This document shows positions 42,600 to 54,093 of a stretch of 64,000 bases of DNA, piece after piece. This stretch comes from Megamerina dolium. Its lineage: Eukaryota; Arthropoda; Insecta; Diptera; Megamerinidae. The position numbers and the translations under genes were made by a program. Position 1 is the first letter of the stretch. Every line of letters starts with the position of its first letter. The DNA is taken from positions 10,668,872-10,732,871 of the forward strand of contig OY978530.1 in NCBI GenBank assembly GCA_963854835.1, given 5' to 3'. Under the pieces are notes generated by a model, which was not told the origin of the DNA, did no database searches, and was given only the letters and a program-made list of their open reading frames with translations.

Positions 42600-45115
42600 C
42601 CACTAACACGTATCAATCGTTAAACTAAATCGAGTCAGTTCAGCGGGGCGTAAACTGACTTTAACAGTGGGTTGTCCCTTCATTCACATCTCATAATTAC
42701 AGCGTGTACCAAACAGCTTGACTATCAAAGGAAAAATGGACAATATGGAGTTCATTTAACCCGGGCTATTGGTCCATCACATTCTATAATCCAGAGAGAT
42801 TTGGTAAAGAAGTTTAGCCTTTACAAAGCACGTATGCAAAAATTCTGGGTAAGATTAGGAAAGGAGTATTCATTGGTAATGGTATGTGGGAACATGACTT
42901 CATTGTGGCCGACATCATCGATGACGTAATAATTGGTGTTGATTTTATGATTAATAATAGATTTACGTTAGATTTAAGTAGATGGATATTATGCAAATGC
43001 CGAGTTACCATTGAACATTGGTTTCTACCGTAGTGTTATTATCAAACATATATTGACATGTCAACGCCAAGAGGTTCCAGCAAAATCAGAAGCGATAATT
43101 TGGGCACAGATTAATGCAGATGATGGGACAGGCAAGTTGTGAGTAGAGGAGCTGATAAAAAAATAACGAATAAACACATAATATTTGGTAAAACGTTAGT
43201 GAAACCTAAGGAAAATGGAATGGTATCGGTGCGAATATTAAATCCAACTAATACATTTACAGTTGTGAAGAAAGGATCGGTGATTAGTCATTGCCTGGAA
43301 CTTACTGCCGTAATGGAGTGCGAAAAGGGTTCGTCGATGAAAAGTGGAAGATCAGGAACTGTTAAAACGGAATTAACGATACATGTAGAAGAACGGGCAG
43401 GAGTGATAACAAAGCAGTAAAAAGAGAAGAGCTTGCCATTGTTGGAGAAGTATAGTTCAATATTTTCCCCAAATACTGAAAAAAACATCGTGAGACATTG
43501 ACTCTGGAGATTCTAGACCAAGACGTCAAACGCCACCCGTTTTTCTGGTAAAGAAGAAGGTTGGAAGTGTAGATTACACAAAGCTATATGATATCACAAA
43601 AAAAGACAGGTATCCACTGCAAAGACTCGATGACACTCGACACGCTATATGGTGCGAAGTAGTTTTCTACTTTTGATTAGTAAAGTGGCTACTGGCAGAT
43701 TGAACTTGGTGAGGCGGACAGAGAGAAAACAGCTTTCAGTGTTTGCCATGGTCTATATCAGTTCACAATGATGCCATTTGGCTTATGTAATACTTACTTT
43801 CGAACGTTTGATGGAACGTGTACTCAGAGGAAAACGTGCTAGGTGTACCTCGATGACATTATCGTGATGGGAAAAGATTTTAACGACTACCTGAAAAAGT
43901 TGAAAAAGTATTTGAGCGTATACGATTAGCAGGGCTTAAATTGAATCCAAAAAAAGGTTCACCTTTAGACAAGAAGTTAAGTATCTTTCCCATAAAGTAA
44001 CTACAGAAGGGGTACATATCGACTAAGAGAAGGTAGCAGCAATATAATCATGGCCTATTCCTGCAAATCTTACCGAGTTAAGAAGCTTCCTAGACTTGAA
44101 CACCTACTATAGATGATTTGATCCTGGATTTGCAAACATCGCCAGCAGTTTGCATGAGTTAACAAAAGGAACAAACCATTCGTGCTGGGCGAGGAACAAC
44201 AGAAGTAGTTTGAACAGATGAAAGAAAGACTCTGTTCAGCACCAGATGCACGCACATGCGAGTGCCTATGGAAAAGGTGGTTTGCCCTCCCAGATCATAG
44301 AGGGGCAAGAAAAAGGGATGGCATACTACAGTATAATTCTGTCGAAGCTAGAAAGAAAGTATTGTGTCACTCGAAGAGAGTTGCTCGTAATACTGGAATG
44401 TGTAATGTATTTTCATAAATACTTGTATGGTCAGTCATTTCATCTACGAACTGATCACTCAGCTCTAAGGTGGTTTTTACAATCTAAAAACCCAGAAGGA
44501 TAATTGGCACGTTGGATTGAACGGCTGCAGAGTTATGACTTTACAATCGAGCATCGTAAAGCAGGACATCATGGTAACGCGGATGCTCTATCTCGTTGTC
44601 CTTGTAAAATGGAATGTAAACATTGTTCTCGAGTAGAAAGCACATTGCCGAAATACGACTTAGAAATGTCCTACCAGAGGAATCATGGACCACCGAATTA
44701 GTACAAGAAGATCAGTGGAATGATCCAGATCTCGTAGAAATTATGGAATACAAGGAGCAAAGTCTACGTCCAGACGGGCAAGAAATGGTTAATGAAAGGT
44801 TAATATGAAGGGCATATTGCGCACAATTCAAAGCCACTTACGAGATGGATGTCTATTCCGGGCATAGGAAACTGAAAATGGAAAAAACATATTCTAGTTG
44901 TATCCAAGGCAAGAATAAACGAACTGTCCCCCTAAACTATAGACTTATTGGGAAGGACGATATGAGGTTATAACACAAATTAATAAGGTAATGTATCGTA
45001 TTCAACATGCATGGAATAAAAGAGCAAAATTTAAAGTAGTGATCTTGGAGCTACTTGCGCCATATCAGGAGGAAGCACAAAAATTAGTTTGGGTCTATTG
45101 GTAGAGTCTAGCAAA
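42600..45115 (+). pseudogene. Ty3/gypsy Pol relic (protease, RT, RNase H, integrase pieces)
   Basis: Heavily mutated plus-strand pol. Protease-like sequence near 42660-42960; RT blocks from 43515 (PPVFLVKKKVGS, DRYPLQRLDD) through FQFTMMPFGL-like near 43740-43790 and a YLDDIIV block near 43850. RNase H pieces follow (KYCVTRRELLVILECVMYFHKYLYG at 44360-44430, LRTDHSALRWFLQ) and HHGNADALSRCPC at 44570. Integrase C-terminal sequence with RAKFKVVI.ELLAPYQEEA ends near 45090. No LTRs were identified and no open frame exceeds 100 codons. Confidence 0.78.
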
Positions 45116-45179
45116 AGAAATACGTGGTAAAAATCATCAAATATCGGTGAATACTTTCAAAAATTATTTTTCTATATTA

Positions 45180-45770
45180 CTAAACCCGTAAAATATCTCA
45201 CATGGTATACACTACGTACCAAGATTGAAAGTAGATGAAGAATTAGATAAAGTAATTACAGTGGAAGAAATATTAGTTAGTCTGAAAAAAAAAATAAAGT
45301 TCAACAAAGCAATAACTCAATTTCTGCAAGGGTTCGCAACGGTATATAATAGGCTATTTGGAAGCACAAATTGATGAAATTTTTCTGAAAAGAGTTGTAT
45401 TTCCCATATATAAGAAAGGGGATATAAACCAGCCAAGCAACTATCGAGGAATACGTATATCCTTTATGAACTGTGGGCGGAACGAAAACGGTGGATACTA
45501 CTTATAATCTAGCGGCGATAATTCACTTAAAGTTCGCGGAGAAGAAAAGAGTATATGGTTAATTCGAAGATTTTAAAGCGGCGTTTGGCAAAGTATCTAG
45601 AAAATCATTGATATACAAATTGCATGGAATAGAAGTGTCTAACAAAATGGTGAAATTTATAGAAACAGTTTACAACAATACTCAATTTGGGCCGGTGAAA
45701 AAATTTCCAATTATTGTGAAACAGTATCAGGAGTAAAAGAAGAGTGTTTACTATCACCCCTTTTTTTACA
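45180..45770 (+). pseudogene. Non-LTR RT fragment, N-terminal half (CR1/RTE-like)
   Basis: Plus-strand pieces include RVVFPIYKKGDINQPSNYRGI at 45390-45450 (first RT block), LKFAEKKRVYG and a [12 protein letters not shown] block near 45735-45765 (normally GVKQGCLLSPLLF). It runs straight into the (TA)n tract. The continuation of the same RT lies at 52728-53060, so the (TA)n tract and the errantivirus separate two halves of one relic, with the YADD segment missing. Confidence 0.75.
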
Positions 45771-45771
45771 T

Positions 45772-46198
<427 letters not shown>

Positions 46199-46199
<1 letters not shown>

Positions 46200-46216
46200 G
46201 GCGCCCAACGGGTATT
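46199..46216 (+). promoter_or_regulatory. Errantivirus primer-binding site, tRNA-Lys (CUU) type
   Basis: TGGCGCCCAACG directly at the LTR end matches the first 12 positions complementary to tRNA-Lys(CUU); the following bases (GGTATT) do not. A short PBS of this kind is known from gypsy. Confidence 0.8.
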
Positions 46217-46224
46217 CGTACAAC

Positions 46225-46360
46225 TCAACGCTATCCGTCAGACCGACGAAAGCGGCAACGGCACTAAACACTACGCATCATATACGTCAGACCGACGAAA
46301 GCGGCAACGGCATTTAATACTACGCATCATACACGTCAGACCGACGAAAGCGGAATATTC
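46225..46360 (+). repeat. Tandem repeats in the errantivirus leader
   Basis: Three imperfect copies of about 58 bp, each containing GTCAGACCGACGAAAGCGG (start points near 46236, 46285 and 46336). They lie between the PBS and gag, where the packaging signal is expected. Confidence 0.85.
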
Positions 46361-46444
46361 AACATCGATAGTTACAAATAGCTTTAAGGATAAAACTATT
46401 AAGAAATGTAAGTAGAGTGCTCACATGGTTTTAGAAAAAATTAT

Positions 46445-47764
46445 TTGCCGTCCGAATTTGTGCGACTAATGAGTGACAGTGAAATAAATGCGCTGCTAAA
46501 GAATTTCGGTAACTTAAACGTAAACAGTGACAAAAAAAGTTTTGACATGGCAACCCCTGATCAACTTAAAGTTATAATTGAAAGTGCCGTTAACAGCGCA
46601 CTTGCAGCTCAGGAAAAAATATTCGAACAAAAATTAGAAAATGTCAGTAGGAGTCTTAGGGAAACAACGGTTAGTGCGCCGGAAATAGAGACATTTAGCG
46701 AGGCAGATATTAGGGAAAATATAACGTGCAAAGAATCTCTGGATATAGTGAAATCTCTACCAGACTTCGAAGGAAAGCACGAGACGTATGTCTCGTGGAG
46801 AAAAGCGGCAAACACCGCGTACAAAGTTTATAAAAATTACGACGGAAGCTCTGTTCACTACCAGGCTCTCGGTATTATACGAAATAAAGTAAGGGGCCCG
46901 GCCGATATGGTCCTAGCCTCTTTCGATACCCCACTTAATTTCAAGGCTATTATAAATAGACTCGACTTCACATACGCTGATAAGAGACCAATCTATTTGA
47001 TCGAGCAAGAATTAGCCACACTTCGTCAGGGGAATTTAACACTTCTTCAATACTACGATGAAGTGGAAAAAAAACTGACTCTTCTTACAAATAAGACTAT
47101 TATGACATACGACAACGTTGTCGCCACGTCACTAAATGAAAAATACAGACAGGACTCATTGCGTGTCTTTATATCAGGAACTAAAAAATCGCTTAGCGAT
47201 GTTCTTTTCTCAGCAAGGCCCAAGGATCTTCCCTCCGCTTTAGCTTTGGCCCAGGAGGTCGAAGCAAATCATGAAAGATATAATTTTGCAAGCAATTATG
47301 CCAGGAGTATAGAAGACAGGGCTCAAAAAATCGAACTTAAGCAACAGCCTAGGGATAAGAAAATAGCTGGGAGTAATAATGAAAATTCACAAGGGAAAAA
47401 CCCTTATTTCAATAAAAGACAGGTACATTCTAATGTAAATCAACGAAGACAAGAACCAATGGACGTTGATCCATCTTCACGCTTTAGGCTACCCACACAA
47501 AACCAAAATAATCAGTGGCAGGTACCCCAACAAAACTATCAGGGTCAAGAACAGGCAGTAAAGAGACCAAATAGCGGGACCGCACGATTCACGGGACCAA
47601 AGCAACAAAGAATTCACCATTTAAGTCAAGAGCAGACCCCACCCGATCAAAATAATCAGAGCTATCAAATCGAAGCAGGTGCGGAGGTTGAGGATATCAA
47701 TGATGAATTTGCTGAGTACGACCAAATTAATTTTTTAGACAAAACTTCCTGCTCCCGTACATAG
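46445..47764 (+). CDS. Errantivirus Gag, 439 codons
   Basis: Structural capsid protein that packages element RNA. The frame is open from 46445; the first ATG used may instead be the internal one at 46472 (MSDSEINALLKNF). It has coiled capsid-like helices in the first 290 residues (LVYVSWRKAANTAYKVY-like, then LPSALALAQEVEANHERYNFA) and a long Q/N/R-rich basic tail without zinc knuckles, as in gypsy-type Gag. It ends at 47764 in a slippery region that allows entry into pol by a -1 frameshift. No lesions were seen. The 5' leader from 46217 carries three CGTCAGACCGACGAAAGCGG repeats. Confidence 0.9.
   Translation: MPSEFVRLMSDSEINALLKNFGNLNVNSDKKSFDMATPDQLKVIIESAVNSALAAQEKIFEQKLENVSRSLRETTVSAPEIETFSEADIRENITCKESLDIVKSLPDFEGKHETYVSWRKAANTAYKVYKNYDGSSVHYQALGIIRNKVRGPADMVLASFDTPLNFKAIINRLDFTYADKRPIYLIEQELATLRQGNLTLLQYYDEVEKKLTLLTNKTIMTYDNVVATSLNEKYRQDSLRVFISGTKKSLSDVLFSARPKDLPSALALAQEVEANHERYNFASNYARSIEDRAQKIELKQQPRDKKIAGSNNENSQGKNPYFNKRQVHSNVNQRRQEPMDVDPSSRFRLPTQNQNNQWQVPQQNYQGQEQAVKRPNSGTARFTGPKQQRIHHLSQEQTPPDQNNQSYQIEAGAEVEDINDEFAEYDQINFLDKTSCSRT
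47731..47737 (+). promoter_or_regulatory. -1 ribosomal frameshift site between gag and pol
   Basis: TTTTTTA in the phase T-TTT-TTA relative to the gag frame (Asn-Phe-Leu codons), i.e. the same heptamer as in HIV-1. The pol frame lies -1 relative to gag and overlaps it here. About eight bases downstream, short complementary segments (CCTGC with GCAGG, and CTCCC with GGGAG) could form a stem or pseudoknot. Confidence 0.75.
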
Positions 47765-50700
47765 AGAGAAGGATCGCAGGGAGAGTAATCAAATTTTTAG
47801 TAGATACGGGAGCATCGAAAAACTATATTAAGCCATTGCCTGAATTAAAGCATATAAAATCAGCGAAAAAACCATTTATAGTAAAATCTATCCATGGGTC
47901 TACTACCGTTAAACAAAAATGTTTCATAAATTTATTTAATACAAATGGTACCTTTTTTATACTGCACAACCTCTCCACATTCGATGGCATAATTGGCCTT
48001 GATTTATTGACTCAAGTAAACGCAACGCTGGACTTTAAGAACAAAGAGTTGAGAGTAAATTCAGGACCAGAGCACATACAATTTCTTAATTGCGAAAATG
48101 TAAACTTCATAGGTTTAGAAAATATAGAGGTTCCTTAGGAAATATCAGAGGAGTTCCGAAAAATGTTGAGGAATCGGATGGGGGTGTTTGCAGAACCAAA
48201 TGAAGCACTTCCCTTCAATACTAATATTGTGGCAACTATTCGCACTGAAAATGAGGACGCTATCTATTCAAGGCTATACCCATATCCAATGGGAGTGGCT
48301 GATTTTGTTAATAAAGAAACTAGTAATTTATTAAAAGATGGCATAATAAGGCCATCAAGGTCTCCATATAACAATTCCATCTGGGTAGTAGACAAAAAGG
48401 GCACTGATGAATACGGGAATAAAAAAAAACGACTTTGTTGTAGACTTTAGAAAATTAAATTCAAAAACTATAGCCGACAAATACCCAATTCCGAATGTCA
48501 ACGTTATATTGTCAAACCTAGGAAGATCAAGGTATTTCACAACACTTGACCTCAAGTCAGGTTTTCACCAAATTTTACTCTCCGAACGGGACAGAGAAAA
48601 AACTGCATTCTCAGTGGGAAATGGCAAATACGAGTTCTGTAGGCTGCCTTTTGGCTTAAAAAATGCTCCTAGCATTTTTCAAAGGGCGATTGACGATGTG
48701 CTCAGAGAGCAAATAGGAAAATCATGCTATGTTTACGTTGACGACGTAATTATTTTTTCAGAAAACATGAGAGATCATGTCAAACATATCGCTTGGGTCC
48801 TGGATAGCTTATACGAAGCTAACATGAGGGTCTCTCGCGAAAAGTCAAACTTTTTCAAGGAAAAGGTCGAATACTTGGGATTTATGGTGTCTCGGAACGG
48901 AATCGCGACGAGCCCTAGCAAGGTTGAGGCTATTCAAAATTACGAGCAACCCACTACGTTATTTAACGTAAGGTCCTTCTTGGGTCTGGCTAGCTACTAT
49001 AGGTGTTTCATTAAGGATTTCGCAACAATACCAAAACCTTTAACAGACATACTTAAAAGCGAAAACGGCAAGATAAGCGCTACTCAGTCAAAGAAACTAC
49101 CAATCAACCTTGACGAAAATCAATACCAAGCTTTTAGGAGACTAAAAGAAGTGTTGACTTCCGAAGACGTCATGTCACTCTATCCGGATTACAAAAAGCC
49201 GTTTGATTTGACAACAGACGCTTCATCATGTGGTTTAGGGGCAGTCTTGTCTCAAGATGGAAGACCAATCACGATGATTTCAAGGACCTTGAAAGATAGG
49301 GAAACAAATTTCGCAACCAACGAACGAGAGTTGCTTGCCATAGTGTGGGCTCTAAAGTGCCTTAGGAACTACTTGTATGGCGTTAAAAACCTAAACATTT
49401 TTACTGACCACCAGCCTCTTACGTTTGCGGTTTCGGATCGAAATCCAAACGCTAAAATAAAGCGGTGGAAAGCCTTTATCGATGAGCACAATGCTCAGAT
49501 TTTCTACAAACCAGGTAGAGAAAATCATGTTGCAGATGCGTTGTCACGACAAAATATTCATGCCCTCGAGGAGGATGCACAATCTGATTTAGCCACAATG
49601 CACAGCGAAATGTCATTAACTTACACTGTTGAGCCTACTGACAAACCGGTCAACTGTTTTCAAAACCAGATAATAATTAAGGAAGACACTATTCCATCAA
49701 AGCGCACTATTATAGTTTTTAGAAAAAAAACCAGGCATCTCATATATTTCTCGGATAGAAAAACGCTTTTTGAAGCAGTGTGCGACGCAGTAAAAGAAGA
49801 CGTAGTAAATGCTATTCATTGCGACCTTGCAACGCTAGCACTGATTCAACATAGACTAATTGAAACATTCCCATCAACGGCCTTTCGTTATTCAAAAAAA
49901 TTCGTACTTGACATCTTCAACCAAGATGAGCAAAGAGAAATCGTGCTTACAGAACATAATAGGGCTCATAGAGCTGCGCAAGAAAACACAAAGCAAATTT
50001 TAGAGGACTACTTTTTTCCTAAGATGACCCAACTAGCAAACGGGGTTGTCGCAAGCTGCAAAATCTGTCAAAAAGCCAAATATGATCGCCATCCGAAAAA
50101 GCATGTCCTTGGCGAAACACCTATTCCTTCGTACGTGGGCGAAATGCTTCACATCGATATATTTTCAACAGACAAAAAATATTTTCTAACTTCTATAGAC
50201 AAATTTTCAAAATTCGCGATTGTGCAACCAATCGCTTCGAGAACAATTACAGACCTGGTGCCACCAATTCTGCAACTTTTAAACTTTTACCATCGCACGA
50301 AAACCATATTCTGCGATAATGAGCCTTCTTTGGATTCGGAAACTATTACTTCATTACTGCGGACCCAGTTTAATGTGCAAATAATAAACGCTCCACCACT
50401 CCATAGCACGTCAAATGGACAAGTGGAAAGATTTCACAGTACCCTCCTAGAGATCGCACGATGCTTAAAAATAGGGAAATGCATTGACGATACAGTAAAA
50501 TTGATACTCCAGTCTACCATAGAATACAATAGAACCATCCATTCAGTCACGAATAGACGTCCGATTGACGTAATCCATGCGTCCCCCTTGGAATTAGAGA
50601 CCGAAATCAGAAATAGGGTTCATAAAGCCCAAGAACTTCAAATGCAAAGGCTTAATGAAACTCGAAAGAACAGAAATTTTCAGGTAGGAGATAAGGTAAT

Positions 50701-50827
50701 GGTAAAAACAAATAGAAGGCTGGGAAATAAACTTACACCCCTGTATGTCGAAGAAACAGTGCAAGCAGACCTAGGAACAACAGTTCTTATAAAAGGGAGG
50801 GTGGTCCACAAGGACAATTTAAGATAA
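47738..50827 (+). pseudogene. Errantivirus Pol: protease, RT, RNase H, integrase; two lesions
   Basis: Read in the -1 frame from 47738: protease with FLVDTGASKNYI near 47790, ending at an in-frame amber codon (48136-48138). The same frame continues to 48450, then a one-base slip in an A run at about 48420-48429 moves to the 806-codon frame 48407-50827. That frame has the RT active site YVDD (residues 110-113), RNase H (D271, E308, D334, D377), the integrase zinc finger (H517, H521, C551, C554) and the integrase DDE core (D584, D637, E674). All catalytic residues are present. As read the gene is broken; whether either lesion is a sequencing artefact cannot be judged here. Confidence 0.92.
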
Positions 50828-50914
50828 TTAAGTTTAATATTCCACTACTCAAAGTTTGGTATTTCGTTTAGGATTATAATTGTACTTCTCTTCGCCGCGG
50901 TATCGACAGCCAAA

Positions 50915-52342
50915 TTGACCGACTATTCCCATGCGAACTATATTCCAATAATAGATGGAGATGTGACGATCTGGCGGGAATTTGGATATCTAAGGCATAC
51001 ATCAAACCTTGCAACGTATTCAGAAATGGCCGATGAAACCAAAGGACTTACGAACCTATTTCCTCAGTCACATATGAGAAAGATACTGGACTCAGACATC
51101 GAACAGATAAGGACACTTTTGTCTACTATGGACGTTCACCACAGACATGCGAGAAGCATCAATTTTTTGGGCACCGCTTTGAAAATAGTTGCAGGGACGC
51201 CAGATTTTGATGACTTCGAAAAAATAAAATTTAGTCAGCAAGACTCAGAAAATAGACAGGTACTTATAAATACAAAGACACAAGAACAAATAAACAAATT
51301 GACGGACACAGTAAATATCATCCTAAATAGCACAAAAACAAAAACTGACACAGAACATTTGTATGAAACACTGCTCGCAAGAGACAGAATTTTGATTTCA
51401 GAAATAGAAAGCCTAACTTTGTCTATTACTCTCGCGAAGATCGGATTGGCAAACCCTCAAATTTTGGACTCTAATGATTTGAAAACTATAATCAATGAGC
51501 ACTCTGCAAATATAACTGTAGCGGATGTAATAGAAGTTTCCTATGTAAAAGTTTTATTAGACAATCAATTTTTGCATTTTATTATTAAGTATCCTAAGCC
51601 AGATATAGTCTGTAAGAAACTAACTTTATATCCTGTCCAACATAACTCTACAATTCTCCATTTTGCTGAAGGTAACCTTATCGCGGACTGCGGAAATCGC
51701 CTGATAGTAATCGCAAATTGCAGCGAAACGCTGACAACAACATTCTGTAGACAAATACCTGGGCCGACGTGTGCTCAACAGCTTCATGCTGGCGGTGTCG
51801 CTCACTGCAGCACCCGACCGAGCCATCTGAACCCTCTAACAATTGTTGACGATGGAGTCATTATCATCAACGACGAAACTGCCATAGTACAAAGCACCGA
51901 TGGTACCGAGAAAACCGTCTCCGGAACATATTTGCTCACCTTCAATGACGAAGTAAAAATCAACGGATCACTATATCGAAACGAAAGAAACATCGTTAGA
52001 AGGTCTCCAGCCTCAGCTACATCCACTTTAATAAATATTACACAACATCAAGAAATACTGAGCCTACCGTACCTACAAAGGATGAACATCGAAAACCTGC
52101 ACTATATCGGTCAGATAAGAGAAGAGCTAAAGACCAGACCTTGGATGTTCATTTCTGCCGTAGTTGTCATCGTTCTCGTGTGTTTCTTCCTCCATAGACT
52201 ATCTTTAAAAAAGAGGAAAGCCCGTCAACAATACCACGTCCAAACTATTATCGACAGTCTTAAGAAGGCCGAGGACGGCATTAACTTAAACTTAAACGAG
52301 GGAGGAGTTAACGCTATCGTCCAGCAAAGCGACGGCCATTGA
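50915..52342 (+). CDS. Errantivirus Env, 475 codons
   Basis: Membrane glycoprotein of an insect errantivirus, listed descriptively. The frame is open upstream to about 50837 and includes a hydrophobic signal-peptide-like segment at about 50865-50911, but it has no ATG at the start. Expression probably uses a spliced subgenomic mRNA, as in gypsy. A dibasic-type cleavage motif (R-H-A-R) is at residues 77-80, followed by a hydrophobic segment. One transmembrane segment (about residues 408-430) is followed by a short basic tail (KKRK). The stop lies inside the 3' LTR. No internal stop was seen. Confidence 0.88.
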   Translation: MTDYSHANYIPIIDGDVTIWREFGYLRHTSNLATYSEMADETKGLTNLFPQSHMRKILDSDIEQIRTLLSTMDVHHRHARSINFLGTALKIVAGTPDFDDFEKIKFSQQDSENRQVLINTKTQEQINKLTDTVNIILNSTKTKTDTEHLYETLLARDRILISEIESLTLSITLAKIGLANPQILDSNDLKTIINEHSANITVADVIEVSYVKVLLDNQFLHFIIKYPKPDIVCKKLTLYPVQHNSTILHFAEGNLIADCGNRLIVIANCSETLTTTFCRQIPGPTCAQQLHAGGVAHCSTRPSHLNPLTIVDDGVIIINDETAIVQSTDGTEKTVSGTYLLTFNDEVKINGSLYRNERNIVRRSPASATSTLINITQHQEILSLPYLQRMNIENLHYIGQIREELKTRPWMFISAVVVIVLVCFFLHRLSLKKRKARQQYHVQTIIDSLKKAEDGINLNLNEGGVNAIVQQSDGH

Positions 52343-52584
52343 CTTGTGGTTACGTGACTGCAGTGCTCAGTCAGCAGAATGTGTGGCCGCTGCTGAACAA
52401 ACAAACGTTGTCACAGCTAAGTAACATTAAACCTCTGGCACTGTTTTATGTTTATGTTATTTCAATAAGCAAAAAGTTTGCATCAGCAATTCCGTTCAGT
52501 TGGACAGGCTTAGTTCTTAGTTTGTAAATTTTCTGTAATTCAATTGTTCCTGGACAAGCAGACTATAAAGTTGAATAAAAATTA

Positions 52585-52586
<2 letters not shown>
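52298..52586 (+). repeat. Polypurine tract and 3' LTR of the errantivirus
   Basis: Polypurine tract GAGGGAGG at 52298-52305, LTR at 52306-52586 (281 bp). It overlaps the last codons of env. Its sequence is nearly identical to the 5' LTR. Confidence 0.95.
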
Positions 52587-52678
<92 letters not shown>

Positions 52679-52727
52679 TATATATATATATATATTCGTG
52701 ATATGAATATGATATGATATGATATAC
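52587..52727. repeat. (TA)n and (GATAT)n simple repeats, right of the errantivirus
   Basis: TA repeat for about 105 bp with one G interruption, then a few TATGA/GATAT units. Together with 45773-45915 it was a single (TA)n tract before insertion. Confidence 0.95.
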
Positions 52728-53060
52728 TGGAAGAAGTGATAGAAAATTAAAAGCTCAAGAAAAATGGAAATTTAATGGAGAATGTATACGAAATGTTCCG
52801 GAGTATAATTATTTAGGAGTGACTTTGACAACAAAGGTGAGTTTTGCAAAACACGTTGAGAAAATAAATAACCAGGCGAAGAATGTAATTAATACCACTT
52901 TGACAAGCTTTATTAATATGGATGGAATGTCACTAAGAATAAAATGGAAGTTATTTTTAGCAGTACGCAGAGCAATACAATCGTACATGGCACAAGTTTA
53001 GGGATTCGATTTGTTTGAGAAAGTTAACAAGCTGCAGCGTTGCTTTGGAAAATTCACTTT
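52728..53060 (+). pseudogene. Non-LTR RT fragment, C-terminal part (continuation of 45180-45770)
   Basis: Plus-strand RKLKAQEKWKFNG, YNYLGVTLTTKVSFAKHVEK and LRIKWKLFLAVRRAIQSYMAQV (thumb and post-thumb helix), then a stop and GFDLFEKVNKLQRCF. It is the expected downstream part of the RT broken by the (TA)n tract. The order and orientation fit a single relic. Confidence 0.72.
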
Positions 53061-53838
53061 AATAGAAAACGAAATCATTTATATTTTGAATTACAAACGT
53101 AATATACGACTAATATAAGACAAAGTTTAAAACAACAGCAGCAGCAACAGGAACAACTATAATAAATAAATAGTCCAATCACAAGGACAAATGCCTCTGC
53201 TGCATAAATATGAGGTGTAACCCCAACCAAGAAATTTGTTTTGGATCATTCTACTTCTGCAGCTGCTGCTTCACAACATTCAAACCATCGATCATCTATT
53301 CATGTATAACCCACCACTAATGTAATCGTTTTAGCTACTGCCATTGTGAACATAAACGCTCATTAATGAAATATCCATCAAGTAAGAGCTCCTTTAAATT
53401 CAGGCTCTCAAATGTTTTCTATAAGTAACGAATATGCATAAATCTCAAACTAAAACGTTACTGTAAATATCTGAATGTATTAGGTATTGGCGAAAAAAAT
53501 GCCAGTGTCAGACGAATGGTAAATGACACAGTAACAGCTCGACTTAATGAATATTCGTTTCAAGCTAACTTTAGGATTTATAAACCCCTTTCAGGTATCA
53601 ACCAGATGTTAACTTGCATATAGAGTCATAGAGTTCTGAACTTTAACAAAAGTCGAAAAGTCGAAAAATTGATTTGTTAATAAGTGCTGACATATTCTCT
53701 GAACTTTTGTTTCTTTGACAAATAAAGTTAAATGATTCGTTGCCAACTTTGTAGAAAACGCTTCTAGTTGGGTAGTTTCAGGAAAGTACAAGTCTGCTCA
53801 AAATAAACAAACAGGAGTTTGTAACTTAGTTAACATTG
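53061..53838. other. No recognisable gene
   Basis: AT-rich, with a short CAGCAGCAGCAACAG run near 53140. A 60-codon minus-strand frame at 53609-53791 is unassigned. Confidence 0.45.
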
Positions 53839-53998
53839 TGTATGGTCAAGAAGCGTTTTTCGTAACCTCAAGAAAAAACAAGAGCTAAATTAAAGCGATG
53901 TGCTACGTTTGGTTGCCAAAAGACTAATTTATTATATCAAATTTAAACATGTACAAGTATGATCTACAAAGTAGAAAGCATAAGAGAATTGACTATCG
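53839..53998 (-). repeat. 3' LTR of BEL-2 (alignable part)
   Basis: About 155 bp aligned with 59272-59425. A small inverted-repeat sequence follows on the internal side, so the true inner boundary is uncertain. Confidence 0.75.
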
Positions 53999-54081
53999 GT
54001 TAAATCTCATTTCATGTGTTTAATATAATTGAATAGACGAATATTATTTAACATAATTGAATACATGAAATGAGATTTAAC
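53999..54081. repeat. Palindromic MITE-like sequence at the BEL-2 3' end
   Basis: Perfect 18-bp inverted arms GTTAAATCTCATTTCATG (53999-54016) and CATGAAATGAGATTTAAC (54064-54081) with weaker pairing inside. It lies between the 3' LTR and the integrase C-terminus and is absent beside the other LTR. Confidence 0.88.
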
Positions 54082-54093
54082 GGGACAATCGTA

